Below, piece by piece: positions 43,390 through 53,940 of a stretch of DNA of 64,000 nucleotides. Source of the DNA: Porphyra umbilicalis (taxonomy: Eukaryota > Rhodophyta > Bangiophyceae > Bangiales > Bangiaceae). A program made the translations under genes and the position numbers. Location of the stretch: the NCBI GenBank assembly GCA_002049455.2, contig KV918846.1, positions 62,001-126,000 on the forward strand, given 5' to 3'. Positions within the stretch are counted from its first letter, which is position 1. Every line of letters starts with the position of its first letter. Under the pieces are notes generated by a model. That model was not told the DNA's origin, did not search any database, and saw nothing but the letters and a program-made list of their open reading frames with translations.

Positions 43390-44960
43390 CCCACGGCCAC
43401 GTCGTCGTCACCTGCTGAGCCGAAAAGCACGACGGCCTCCGCGCGCGCCTCGACGGTCTCGCCGCCGTTGACGACCGCCGCGTCGTCGCCGACCGCGGCG
43501 CAGAAGACCAGGAAGGACCACCTCCAGGTGCACCTCGACCGCCGTGCCGCCGTTGACGATCACCGCGTCGTCGTCGACGACGGCGACGAAAAGCAGGACC
43601 GCCTCCACGTGCGCCTCGACGGGCGTGCCGCCGTTGAAGACAGCCGCGTCGTCGTCGACCGCGTCGTCGTCGACGGCGGCGACGAAAAGCAGGACCGCCT
43701 CCACGTGCGCCTCGACGGGCGTGCCGCCGTTGAAGACAGCCGCGTCGTCGTCGACCGCGTCGTCGTCGACGGCGGCGACGAAAAGCAGGACCGCCTCCAC
43801 GTGCGCCTCGACGGGCGTGCCGCCGTTGACGACAGCCGCGTCGTCGTTGACCGCGGCGCTGAAAAGCACGACGGCCTCCGCGTGCGCCTCGACGAGCTTG
43901 CCGCCGTTGACGACCACCGCGTCGTCGTCGACGGCGGCGACGAAAAGCAGGACCGCCTCCACGTGCGCCTCGACGGGCGTGCCGCCGTTGACGACCGCCG
44001 CGTCGTCGTCGACCGCGGCGCAGAAAAGCTAGACCGCCTCCACGTGCCCTTCGACGGGCGTGTCGCCGTTGACGACTGCCGCGCCGAAAACAAGGAGCGC
44101 CTCCAGGTGCACCTTGACCGCCGTGCCGCCGTTGACGACCACCGCTTCCTTGTCGCGCGTGGCGCTACACCCCACCCGCTCCGCAGGCGCCTCGACGGCT
44201 TCTCCGCCGTCGTCCACCACCGCATCCTGCTCCACAGTCACGCACGGCCGGATCGATGTGCGCCGCGACGTCCCTGCCGCCCTTGGTGACGGCCACGTCG
44301 TCGTCGACTGCGGCGCTAACAAACAGGACGGCCTCCAAGTGCGCCGCGATTGGTGTGCCGCCGTTGACGACCACCGCGTCGTCGTCGACCGCGGCGCCGA
44401 AAAGCACGACGGCCTCCGCGTGCGCCTCGACGAGCTTGCCGCCGTTGACGACCGCCGCGTCGTCGCCGACCGCGGCGCAGAAAACCAGGAAGGACCACCT
44501 CCAGGTGCACCTCGACCGCCGTGCCGCCGTTGACGACCACCGCGTCGTCGTCGACGGCGGCGACGAAAAGCAGGACCGCCTCCACGTGCGCCTCGACGGG
44601 CGTGCCGCCGTTGACGACAGCCGCGTCGTCGTAGACCGCGGCGCTGAAAAGCACGACGGCCTCTGCGTGCGCCTCGACGGGCGTGCCGCCGTTGACGACC
44701 GCCGCGACGTCGTCGACCGCGGCGCCGAAAAGCACGACGGCCTCCACGTGCGCGTCGACGGGCGTTCCGCCGTTGACGACCGCCGGGCCGTCGCTGCCCG
44801 CGGCGCCGCAAAGCAGGGCCGCCTCCAGGGCCGACCGCGCCGACCGCGGCGCCGGGTGCGGGCCACCGCGATCACACTCGCTCCACGTCCGCCTCGGCGG
44901 CGCCGTCGCCGTCGCCGACCACTGCGCTGTGGGCGGCCGAAACGTCGGGGCTGCATCACG
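43390..44960 (-). repeat. 81-bp (27-residue) repeat array B
   Basis: About 15 recognisable units. On the minus strand they read VVNGGTPVEAHVEAVLLF then VAAVDDDA, 27 residues per unit; two units carry an extra six-residue DDDAVD insertion. Because 81 is a multiple of three, both strands are long open frames (the plus strand reads DGRAAVDDHRVVVDGGDEKQ...). A block around 43423-43565 recurs at 44400-44550, giving a higher-order period near 977 bases. Frame-shifting variants (LEVVLPG) and stops occur in both copies. Homologous to array A at 30.1-30.6 kb. Confidence 0.85.
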
Positions 44961-45184
44961 CCAACAACATCACGCGGACGCCTTGGACGTAGGCAGGAGG
45001 ATGACGATGGTCGTTGTGACGGGTTGCTTCACTCGAGAAAGCTTTCTCCCGAGCTGTCAAAACGGCGGGGCGCACGCGATCTGGTACGCCATTGGTGGAT
45101 CACCCGCGGGGAAAAAAATGGAAAAAAAAAAGCCGCACTGTAACCTCTCCGGGGCGTGCCATCAAATTTTGGGGAAGTGCCATA

Positions 45185-47020
45185 TGTTTAGCGAAGCTTC
45201 TAGTAGGGATCCATTCGCGTTCTCAACGCTCAGGCAGCCACGTTGCATGAAATTGATGGCCCTGGTCTGTTTGATGGTCACCCTCTAGGCCATGTGATTG
45301 GATGATCCCATCTGTACGCCCAATCACGCGTATCCACGTTTCAGCATTCGATGGCCTACGATCGCTCTGGTCCAGAAGGATTACACATGCGAGCGATTAC
45401 AGCTTCCACCAAAAGCGTTTACAGATGCCTTCCTGGAACCCCCACTGTACTCCACACAAGAGCCCCGAAATGGTCAGCAGCGCGCATCTTTGCGGCCATA
45501 TCAGCACCGCGTCTCCGCGCTCTTCCGTCGTCTCGCCATCTCGCCTCTCCGTCGGGCCTTTCACAGCACCCCTCCATCGTCGTCACCGCACCACCGTGCT
45601 CTCTCTTGGACGCGCTCGCCACATCCGCCCCTTTCTTTGCCCCCGCGCGCCGCATCCGCCCATTTCTTTCCCCCCCCCCCTTCCCCCCCTCCGCACACCA
45701 TGCACGTTGCGCTGCACTCAGGTACGTTTTTTCTTCAATGTGTTCCTCGTCCTTCCCCGTCCCCCCCCGAGCCCCAGCCGGGTTGTTTACTCTTCTGTTC
45801 TTCTTTTCTTGAGGCATCTGATCGCCTCTGCTGTCGACCTCCCCCTGCGTGTGGCGGCGCGCCGGGTGCTGCGCTTGTCTGCCTTGCTGACCATTTCTTT
45901 GTGCTGAGAATCATACGACAAAGATGAAGATACCAAATGGGGACCGACAATGGGGACGCTTTAACTGGAGAAGACAAAGGGACACAACAACACCTGGGAA
46001 AGAGGAAAGGGACCCAACGACGTCGTGGTCAGAAGAGTGAAGGAGCAGAACGAAAAGCCTCATTACAGTGCTGAAGCTCGGAATTCTATGGCAGCATTGA
46101 AAAGAGACGCTCCCCCGATGTACAACCATTACGCTGAATACTGCATCACATGATAAGTTAATTGCTCTGTCAGTAATCCCAACAATATTTGTAGAATGGG
46201 TGAAGCACTCGCTCGTGTGACGGGAAACACATTTGGCGCCTTAGGATAGAATCCTTATTGTTTGAGCAAACGTTGTTTTGGAGTTGGAGATAGCCTCACA
46301 GGACAGATCTCGATGAGCTGAGTCGAACGTGTGTCCAAGTCAATCTGATCGAATGTCAAGAACTGGAGGATGCGCACTGGTGACTACTGGCTTTTTCCCA
46401 AACTGTGTGTCTGTTCTCACGAAAAGTGGAAGCTTCGCTACCTGGTCCCTGCCCTGGGGGACCAACTTGTAAATACATGCTGTACAGTATCAACAACAAC
46501 AGCCCCCAAAAAAACATGCCATAGACTCGGGACTCGTTCGTGAAGCAGCAGCCCTGCCACGGCCACCAGTGCGGCCGCCCCTGGCCGCCACTGACGCCGT
46601 CGCAGGGGCCGCCCCCCCGCCAAACGGACCAGTCGTGGTCCCGAGCTCCCGACAGAGCACGAATCACAAAAGCGTCGGGGGCCAACAAGGCGACACGAGG
46701 CGCGGTCGCACGGCACGCCCAGGCGACCGCCCTGTCCCCCCCCCCCCAGGCGACCAGCCCCGCGGTCACCTCCGCACCCGACGCGCCGCTCGGGCGCAGG
46801 TCACGACCGTGGAGGCAACAACACGCCGAGCAGTGGGACAAGCTAGAAAAACCAAACAGGCAGGGGAGCGACTGGGAGTTGCCGCGGCAACGTCGACCAA
46901 CGCCGCCTGCAAAAGCAAACAAAAACAAAAAAAACAACCCCTCAAACGGCGCTGCTGTCGAAACCGCCGCGCCGCGGTCCCGCAGCCCCTCCCCGGCGCT
47001 CCCCGCCACCGTGGTCGACG
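45185..47020. other. 1.8 kb right of the TIR; no supported gene
   Basis: 45300-46480 is relatively AT-rich with no motif-bearing frame. ATG at 45700 followed by GCACTCAG and GTACGT looks like a tiny first exon with donor, but no following exon could be found. 46500-47020 is the 3' flank of the SPX gene and has T-rich tracts on its strand (about 46920-46940). Confidence 0.3.
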
Positions 47021-49212
47021 CTAGTCGAGCTCCAGGCGGGTCCGCACCAGATTGAGCACCCGCATGCTCGACGTGTCGGTCACCTCAGAGAGCGCGTCGG
47101 TGAGCGCAATCCACTCCTTGGCGCCGCCGTCCCACTGGGCGGCGGTGGCCTCGGCGGCCGCCTCGGCTTCGGCCGCCGCCGCCTGCCCGCCATCGTCCGT
47201 CGCCATGGCCGTCGCGGCGCCGTCCGCGTCGCCAGCGGCGCCACCTGCACCCGTCGCACCGGCGCCGTCCTTGGCAGCGGCTGCGGGGGTGGCGCCGTCC
47301 GCCACCCCGCCCCGCGCGTCCGACGCGCTGCCCGCCCTAGTGGCTCCGGCCGCGGCGGCGGCGGCGGAGCCGGGCGCCGACGCCCCCCGCGATCGTCCAA
47401 CCACCACCTCCATCCGCAGCGCGTCATAGACGGTGTTGGCGCGGCTGGTGCTGACAAACTCGCCGATACGCGCCACGACGCGGCAGGTCACCCCCGCCGC
47501 CTCCCGCACGTGCCGCACGGCTGCCTCGTCGGCGCTCTCCCCCGACTCGGGGACCGCCCGCGGCAGCCGCGGCGGCGCCGACGCGCTCGGCCGCAAGACA
47601 AGCACCAGCGGCCCCGCACTCTGCGCGTACGCGCCCCCTCCCGAGCTGCCATAGCCCGCCGACATGGGCGCGCCGCCCGGCTCGGCGCGGGAGCCACAGC
47701 CGCCACCGTCGGCCGCACCCCGCAGCACGACGCACAAGGACTCACGGCGGCGGGGCGGCCGCCGCTTGGTGGACTCGGCGGGCACATCATTGTTGAGCGC
47801 CCGCGGCGCGCGGCGCGCCGACTGGGCTTTCGAGAGGGAGGCGAGGACCTCCCGGTCGGCCGCCGATCCGGCCGCCCCGTCGGGGTCCACCCACCGCTCC
47901 ACCGGCGAGCAGCAGCTGTGGAGGCCGAGACTCCCCGGCTCCACCCCGTCGTCCGTGTCAAACACCCCATCGTCTTCGGCGTGGAGGAGGGACGGGGACA
48001 CCAGCGGCCGCTGCGTGCCGCCATCACTGCCATACGTGCTTTGCAGCTCGGTCACCCCCGGTGTAGGCGGCGCCGACCGCCGGAGCGGAGCGGCCACGGC
48101 GCCGTCGGGCGCGCCAACCACGACCGTCGCCAGCAGGTGCCGGAGGGTGGCCATGTCGTCGGTGACCGACGCCACAAACGGTTGGTGTGCGAGCACCTCG
48201 CCGACAAAGGTGAAGCGCAGTGATGAGCGCGTCGCCTTGTCGTGCTTCTTGAGAATCTTGTCCACGGACGTGGCGTTGACGGAAGCGACCTCGGCCAAGT
48301 CCGACACCGAGTCACGCAGCGACGCGAGCGTCGGCGCTAGCGTGTGGCTGTCGGTGCCTGACGAGGCCGCCGACGACAGCTCGTTCAGGCGGCGGCTGAA
48401 CGTGCGCACTTGGTCTGTGTAAAAGGCCGACAGCTTGGTGACTTGAGCGCTCAGCTCGTTCACAAACGGGACCGACGTGCGGCGCAGACGGGCGGCCACC
48501 GCGTCGACCGACCCGGGGGGGGTCCCCGGCGGTAACCGCAGGACGGCGACCTTGGACTCCACTGGTGACAAGGCGCGCAAGAAGAAGAAAAAACGGACCA
48601 AAAGAGCACCATCACCATCACCACCACACAGCCAAAGCACCAGAGACATGCCAAAGAAAAAAGCCGAGCAACAAGAAATAATCGAGCAGGACGTCAGCAA
48701 CCTGCCTCCAAAAATGAAATCCAGGGCGCCCAACACTCACCCAACACCCTTGCCACGATGGAATCCAAGCATGCGTGGGGAAGGCAGATCCACCAACCCT
48801 TCGTACCGCCCCCATCCCGCTACCGCCCCACCAATACCTCACCACCACCCTCACCACTTGTGGGCACTCCGACGCGACGTCACTACCCCTGATTCGCGGT
48901 CCAACCACAGTAGCAACCCCCAGGACATGGCCCTCCCCCTCACACCGTCGGCTGCAGCATTCTCGCTCCCCCCCCCACCCCCTTCCCCCCCCGCCACCCA
49001 AACATACCCGGCACGTCATCAATAGACCCGTCAGCCGCCACGGCCACCAAACTCAGGAGCCCCTCGTCGGAGGCCCCCCCCACAACCCCCCCCGCCGCCG
49101 CCGCCGCGGCCACATCCCGCACGACGGCCTTGAGCTTCTTGTAGTTGACGTAAAAGGGCGCCCACTCTGGCTCCGCATCGACGCGTCGCTGGATGACCTT
49201 ACCCCACTTCAT
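47021..49212 (-). CDS. SPX-Nudix protein, two exons
   Basis: Exons 49212-49008 and about 48561-47021 (581 aa). The intron starts GTATGT and ends TCACCAG, and the join restores a Val codon. Exon 1 is the conserved SPX start: MKWGKVIQRRVDAEPEWAPFYVNYKKLKAVVRD. Exon 2 continues the SPX helices (PFVNELSAQVTKLSAFYTDQVRTFSRRLNEL; LKKHDKATRSSLRFTFV). SPX domains bind inositol pyrophosphates to sense phosphate. After a disordered linker, residues of about 370-470 form a Nudix-like domain: PLVLVLRPS, then GESADEAAVRHVREAAGV and YDALRMEVV. Compared with the Nudix box GX5EX7REUXEEXGU, the first G, one E of RE and one E of EE are changed. Diphosphoinositol polyphosphate phosphohydrolases are Nudix enzymes, so a sensor-hydrolase fusion for the same ligand is plausible, possibly weakened. 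The C-terminal 100 residues include an Ala-rich insert. Confidence 0.8.
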
Positions 49213-50370
49213 CACGACCGGTGGCGCTCTCCTCTCGAGCGGCGGCACAGACGGCGAGTGCCCCCACCAACGACGGCCGGCCAGGGCCCGCGCGGGACTT
49301 CGTGCAAATGGGCGGTGGTTGGGTCGGCACACAGACAGCCGGCAGCGGCTGGGCCCCGCAGGTCGGCCGGTCCGACGGCAGAGTGGCGGGCCCCGCACAG
49401 GCAGGCGGCACACCTGCAGGTGCGTTGCTGGCGGCGGGTGCTGCCGCGGCGCGCCGCGCCGCGCCGCAGGACGCGTCCACAGTACTGGCGGCGGGTCGTC
49501 GGGCCGGGCGGCGGGAGTCCCGGTCGGCGGGTGACCTGGGCGCCCACGCGGTGGAGGCGCGGAGGCGCGGAGGCGCAGCACCTCCAGCACCGACCGTGGC
49601 AAGCGTCGGGGTGCGGCACGAGCTCCACTGCCGCAGCGTTGACGGCGGGTGGCGGATGACCGGGACGCAAGGTGTGGTGGTGCGGTTGCGCGAACGAACA
49701 GCGGGCGGGCGTCACCAGCGGATGGTCGGCCACCGCAGGGCCGCGGCGGAAGAGGTGCCGGTCCAGGAAAGGCGGCACGGCGGCAGACCGGCGCCACCCC
49801 ACAAAAGAGCCGTTGCAGCGGGGACGCGCTCACGATGACGACAACGAGAACCCCGATTGGCTGGCGGGCGGGCCATGGCCAGAATATAGTAGAATCGACC
49901 AGCTGCAAGACCGAATCTGGCCCTCAGAATCTGCCTGAGATGCCGGCCTATCGGCGTTTGCACCCACACCGACTGGACGGTTCACAAAGTCTTACACCCG
50001 CGGATCGAACAACAGGCCGCAGTCCAGCTAGGTCCACGTCGGAGCAAACTGGTGACGGCGTTGGACCGCCCGCCCGCACGGCCGACAGCTTCGACAGTCG
50101 ACAGGCCCGGGGGCCGGCACCACCATCCATAGCGGGCGCCGCCAGCAAGGATGATGACCTCGCCTGCCGTCTGATGGCTCTGACCTCCGCGGCACGCGCT
50201 GTGCCAGACCGTGCGCTGCACCTGGCTCCAACACTCAGCTCGTGCGAGGGGAGGCCGCAATACAGTACTGTCTTGTAGAGCGTCAGCGGGTGCCCAAGTG
50301 GCTGTTGGGAGTCGTGACTTTGCTTCTGTGCCCAGAAGGTGTCTTCTAGTGTATATCCTACCGCAAAACG
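49213..50370. other. Upstream region of SPX-Nudix gene
   Basis: No gene supported. A CCAAT element in reverse (CCGATTGGC) lies near 49855, and AATATAGT near 49886 is weakly TATA-like. Confidence 0.3.
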
Positions 50371-50629
50371 GCATCAAATGATGCCCGGTGGTGCACCAAA
50401 TGGTGCACCCTCTCACAGGGCCAGACAACGACGGTTCGACCCCCCTTTTTGTGGCGTCTGAAGCACCCCCCGTTCGTATCCGTAGCACAATGGCTCCGAG
50501 TTTCCCCAAGAGTAACAAGACATCTCTGAGTCCGTTTCTGTTGTCAAAAGGAGTGTGCGATGCCGGGAAGCACGAAAAAAATGGTGCCAAAAAAGTGCAT
50601 CAAATGATGCCCAGGGCATCAAATGATGC
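50371..50629. repeat. Four spaced palindromes, GCAYCA-AA-TGRTGC
   Basis: GCATCAAATGATGC at 50371-50384, 50597-50610 and 50616-50629, plus the related GTGCACCAAATGGTGCAC at 50391-50408. All are inverted repeats with 6-8-bp arms around a central AA. Two pairs bracket about 190 bases of unique sequence, like a foldback element with compound ends, or a cluster of binding sites for a dimeric protein. Confidence 0.8.
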
Positions 50630-51906
50630 ACTCGGTAGAATAGACACTACTAGGCACCCAGGGCGTGGTAAGTGCCTGCCTGATTTCCTCAAGCGACTCC
50701 CACTCCCGCGTCGGGCCGTTGGGCAGCCAACACATCTGGGACTCGCGGTTGGCAACCGCTGCGAAGTCGACGAGCTGGTCGAAGAGGCGCCTACTGGGTC
50801 TTACTCAGCCTCAGCCGACGGGGCCGACAGTGGGCGGATCAGCATCCCGCCCGTCAGGCGGTGAGCCACACCAACTGCCATGGTCTTTTCGTCGAGCCGG
50901 CCACTCCCTCGACGCTGCGCACACACAGAGTGCGTCAGCGTCGATATTGCGTGTACTCGGATGGCACACAGCGCTCCGTTCGTGCCCCGCGGCGTCACGG
51001 TTCCAAGCTTGAGCAGCACGATTGCGGAGGACAGTGATGGCGTCATCGTGCAGGCGACCGACGTCATGCCCATTGGACGGCTGCTCGTTGTCGGTTCGCG
51101 GCCTTGCCCTCTTTCTCGCACCAGCCACTCGCTGGTCAAACACGGTCATGGCGGACGACTTGTGGTCGGTCGGCACAACGCCGCGTGCCCCAATGTGAAA
51201 CACACCAGAGCAAACTGGCGGCTGTGCGGGTACTTGCCCACGGTGGAGGGGCCCACTCCCACACGCGCCACTGCCGACCTTCCCTGAACTTGGTCTGCTC
51301 TGCCTTCCAACAGCTTCACGCCAGTGCAGCCTACCTTCACGGGGCGAGCAGTACGCACGCGCGCAGCGCAGCCCGCCCAATCCGAGGTCCAAACGTTTGT
51401 GATGAAGTTGCACGCACCCGCCGTGGCGGTGGACGCGCGCATCCGGGTGGCTGTTGGTCTTGGTAGACAAACCAATGCAGCGGTGGGCGGGGCAGACAAT
51501 GACAGAGGCGAGCGGGGCCGACAACGTCGCGGTGCCCGTCCGCGGCCGCCCGTACCCCACAGCAATGGGGCGGGGGGATGCAGGGGGTCACCCGCGGGCT
51601 CCACCGACACTAACCGCCCGGCCGACCGGCACGAACCCGACGGCCCCGACAGCAGAGCGCGCACGTCGGCGGAGCGGCGGTCACCCGCACGCACCGTCCC
51701 CGCCGTCCAACAAAACACCAAAGCAAACCAAACGCAGCGGCACTGCCCAGACTCTCGTATCTCATCACCACCTCGCACCAGCAACCCCCCCAGCAGCTCA
51801 CATATTCCCTTCCACCACTCTCCCGTCCAGCCCTCCGTCCCCCAAGTCCCGCGTCCAGTCCCCCCCCCCCGCCCCCATCCCCCCCCACCCCGCCAGTCGA
51901 CCACAC
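50630..51906. other. 1.3 kb with ambiguous frames
   Basis: A plus frame (50880-51287, VPSLSSTIAEDSDGVIVQAT) and overlapping minus frames (51560-50811) are open at once. None has a motif or a clear start. 51288-51906 is the 3' flank of the reductase gene. Confidence 0.25.
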
Positions 51907-52962
51907 TCACGGCAACGCGTCGAGCCGCTCGAGGGCCCCCCGCAGGCGCGTCCTCAACCCCAACCCCGCCAAGCGCCCCGTGTCCAACCGCAAGTCGGTC
52001 GGCCGGTTGAGCCCCGACGACGCCGACAGCCCCGAGGCGGCCCCCCCTCCCCCCTCCAAGCCCGCACGGCGCGCGAGCGCCACCGCCACCTCCCACCGGT
52101 TGGTCGGCGCGTCGGCAACGAGGTGGAGGAGCCCCCCCACGCCCCGGCGGGCGGCGAGCTCCACGAGCGCGGCCCCGAGGTCGTGTGCCCACGACATGTG
52201 CCGCACCTCGTCGGAAAAGAGGGCGAGGTCCCCCTTGCGCCCCGCCACACAGTCGGCGACAAAGCGGAGGCCTTTGCCCATGGGCGCATCGAGGAAGCGC
52301 GGGCCCGACGGCGGCGGCGACGCGGCCGCCGCCGCCGCCCCCGAGTCGCTGCTCGCCGACCCCGAGCGCGGCAACACGGCCATCCCCGCGCCCGCCATGG
52401 AGAGGATGAGGGAGGTGCGGCAGACGAGCACATCGTCGCCGCCCATGGCGGTGAGGCGCGCCTCCATCTCTGCCTTACACTTGCCATACGCCGACAGCGG
52501 GGCGACGGCGTCGGCTTCGGTGTAGGGGGACCCCTTGGTGCCGTCAAAGACGAGGTCGGTGCTGACGCCGACAAAGCGGCCGCCGGCCATGGCGACCGCC
52601 TCGGCGGCGGCGGCCACGTCTTCCACCACACCGCCGCGAAAGGGCGCCGCGTCCGCGCCCGAGCTGTTGGCGCCCCCGTGGCCGCCGGGGACGGCGCAGT
52701 AGAGCACCGCCGCGGGGGCCACGTCAATGACCAGCCGCCGCAGCGCCACGTGGTCCCCCGTGTCCAGCGGGTGCCACGCGCTCGCGGCGGCCGCGAGGGC
52801 GGGCGCGGGGGGGGTCGCGTGCAGCGTCGCGTGGATGGGGCGCGACAGCGACGCGGCGCGGGCGGCAAGGAGGGTGGCGGCGCCGAGCTCCCCCGTCGCC
52901 CCAATGATGAGGAGGGTGCTCGTGTCGTCCCCAACGGGGGGGGTCGGCACGGACGTCGTCAT
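51907..52962 (-). CDS. RmlD-like NAD(P)-dependent reductase (extended SDR)
   Basis: 351 aa from the ATG at 52962 (MTTSVPTPPVGDD), preferred over an upstream in-frame start because the Rossmann motif follows at once. LLIIGATGELGAATL is the GxxGxxG NAD(P) loop. STDLVFDGTKGSPYTEAD and PLSAYGKCKAEMEARL (YxxxK catalytic pair) place it with dTDP-4-dehydrorhamnose reductase and the regulatory beta subunit of methionine adenosyltransferase, which share this fold. RTSLILSMAG and the C-terminal substrate-domain pattern (DEVRHMSWAHDLGAALVELA; LLHLVADAPTNRWEVAVALARRAGL) agree. It could supply deoxysugars for cell-wall or floridean glycans, but the substrate cannot be read from sequence. A disordered Ala/Ser/Pro insert sits in the middle. 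No leader is evident, so probably cytosolic. Single intact exon without homopolymer break. Confidence 0.8.
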   Translation of the reverse strand: MTTSVPTPPVGDDTSTLLIIGATGELGAATLLAARAASLSRPIHATLHATPPAPALAAAASAWHPLDTGDHVALRRLVIDVAPAAVLYCAVPGGHGGANSSGADAAPFRGGVVEDVAAAAEAVAMAGGRFVGVSTDLVFDGTKGSPYTEADAVAPLSAYGKCKAEMEARLTAMGGDDVLVCRTSLILSMAGAGMAVLPRSGSASSDSGAAAAAASPPPSGPRFLDAPMGKGLRFVADCVAGRKGDLALFSDEVRHMSWAHDLGAALVELAARRGVGGLLHLVADAPTNRWEVAVALARRAGLEGGGGAASGLSASSGLNRPTDLRLDTGRLAGLGLRTRLRGALERLDALP

Positions 52963-53259
52963 GGCGGGGTACAAGTCGGGCGGGGACAAAGGGGAGGAAG
53001 GGGGACAAGGTCCTTGTTGCCGGGGCGAGGGACAATATGGGGAGAGAGACCGTCGGAAACTCAGATGCAGCACACACGAGGGGAGGGGTGGGCGTCGGGA
53101 GGGGCAAGCGCCAGGGACGAGGGCGGAGTGGGGGAAGCGGCGGGGGGAGCGCCGGGGAAAGTCCCAGCGCTCGAGTCAACCGCCGCGGTCGCAGAAAAGC
53201 CAAGGTTGGGTACAAAGCAACACGTCCGCCAGCGGCGCACGGAAGGAAGGAGCTCAAAG
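52963..53259. other. Short intergenic region
   Basis: GC-rich leader and upstream region of the reductase. No gene seen. Confidence 0.3.
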
Positions 53260-53940
53260 CTACGGAGGCACGTCCCCCTCGCCGCCGGGAAAGCGGCACG
53301 CCCCGCCAACAAGCGGCGGCGGCGGTGGCGGCGGCGGGTCGTGGCGCCGCGCGGGCGGTGCGTCGAGCGGCGAGCGGCGGGTGGGTGGCCGCCGGCGGTG
53401 GGCACTCGCGCTCGCGTGATCCGGGCAGATCGGCTGGCGAAGGAGGGCGCGGGCCCGCGGTGAGAACGGCGCTTTGCTACTCCGTACCGCGGGGATCACA
53501 GAAGAAACCTTGTGCCAGATTTCATTATGTTCCGTCTCATCTTCTGAGCCAAATTCTGCTTGTAGTTTTGGGAAAGCGACCAATTGCACCGCCCGGCGTC
53601 CAAGGTACTTCTTCACCAATCTAGCGTCGGCCCCCCTCGCAGCCGCCCCACGGAACCGCCGTAGTGGTTCCGTCGTGCCACGACCGACGCGCCACAGATG
53701 CTGCAGGGTGTACTGGCGGGCAAGGCAAACATTCCTAGCCACGCTCAACGACAACCAACATGAGTGCTTACACTTGAGCAACCTCCTGTGCATTTCGCAC
53801 TCGGGGTACCTTGAGTCAGGTGCGGAGTGTTGTAGAAAGGGTGCGGACATAGACAGCCACAAGGAAGGAGCGTCGACCACCATGCTGTCTTGAAGTACCC
53901 TCTTCATGAAGAAGCGTATCCTGGTGTCGTTAGATGGCAT
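53260..53940 (-). CDS. Hypothetical basic protein, possibly element-derived
   Basis: The ATG at 53940 opens 226 codons. Residues 1-150 have balanced composition (MPSNDTRIRFFMKRVLQDSM ... CEMHRRLLKCKHSCWLSLSVARN ... YTLQHLWRVGRGTTEPLRRF), while the last 75 fall into GC-rich Pro/Arg sequence and are doubtful. The AT-richer composition of 53470-54180 inside GC-rich flanks suggests inserted DNA. The Cys/Trp-rich basic character fits a transposon-encoded or decayed protein. Family not recognised. Confidence 0.3.
   Translation of the reverse strand: MPSNDTRIRFFMKRVLQDSMVVDAPSLWLSMSAPFLQHSAPDSRYPECEMHRRLLKCKHSCWLSLSVARNVCLARQYTLQHLWRVGRGTTEPLRRFRGAAARGADARLVKKYLGRRAVQLVAFPKLQAEFGSEDETEHNEIWHKVSSVIPAVRSSKAPFSPRARALLRQPICPDHASASAHRRRPPTRRSPLDAPPARRHDPPPPPPPPLVGGACRFPGGEGDVPP

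Larger units (their letters stand above)
24544..45182. mobile_element. Candidate 20.6-kb TIR element flanked by TA
   Basis: Perfect 26-bp terminal inverted repeats beginning TGGCACTTCCCCAAAATTTG occur at 24544-24569 and, inverted, at 45157-45182. Both are flanked outside by TA (24542-43; 45183-84). Inside each, after exactly 12 unrelated bases, a second conserved block GTTACAGTGCGG (24582-24593; inverted at 45133-45144) is followed by a run of T. The matching spacing makes chance unlikely. A TA duplication is the target choice of IS630/Tc1/mariner elements, and a transposase of that superfamily lies inside, near the right end. I see no second, closer inverted copy of either end, so neither looks like a complete MITE. 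Alternatives are two independently truncated elements, or MITEs framing a host locus. Confidence 0.55.

Noticed and set aside
39216..44960. Tandem arrays as a CRISPR locus
   Set aside because: Units are contiguous or coding-like without unique spacers, and the DNA is eukaryotic.
45700..45725. ATG plus seven codons followed by GTACGT, like a tiny first exon
   Set aside because: No downstream exon or acceptor with a continuing protein could be found.
46356..47009. 217-codon minus-strand frame with hydrophobic stretches
   Set aside because: It lies in the 3' flank of the SPX-Nudix gene, lacks motifs, and its hydrophobic parts come from T-rich tracts.
50420..50440. GGTTCGACCCCCC resembling a tRNA T-loop
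   Set aside because: No acceptor, D or anticodon stem can be paired around it.
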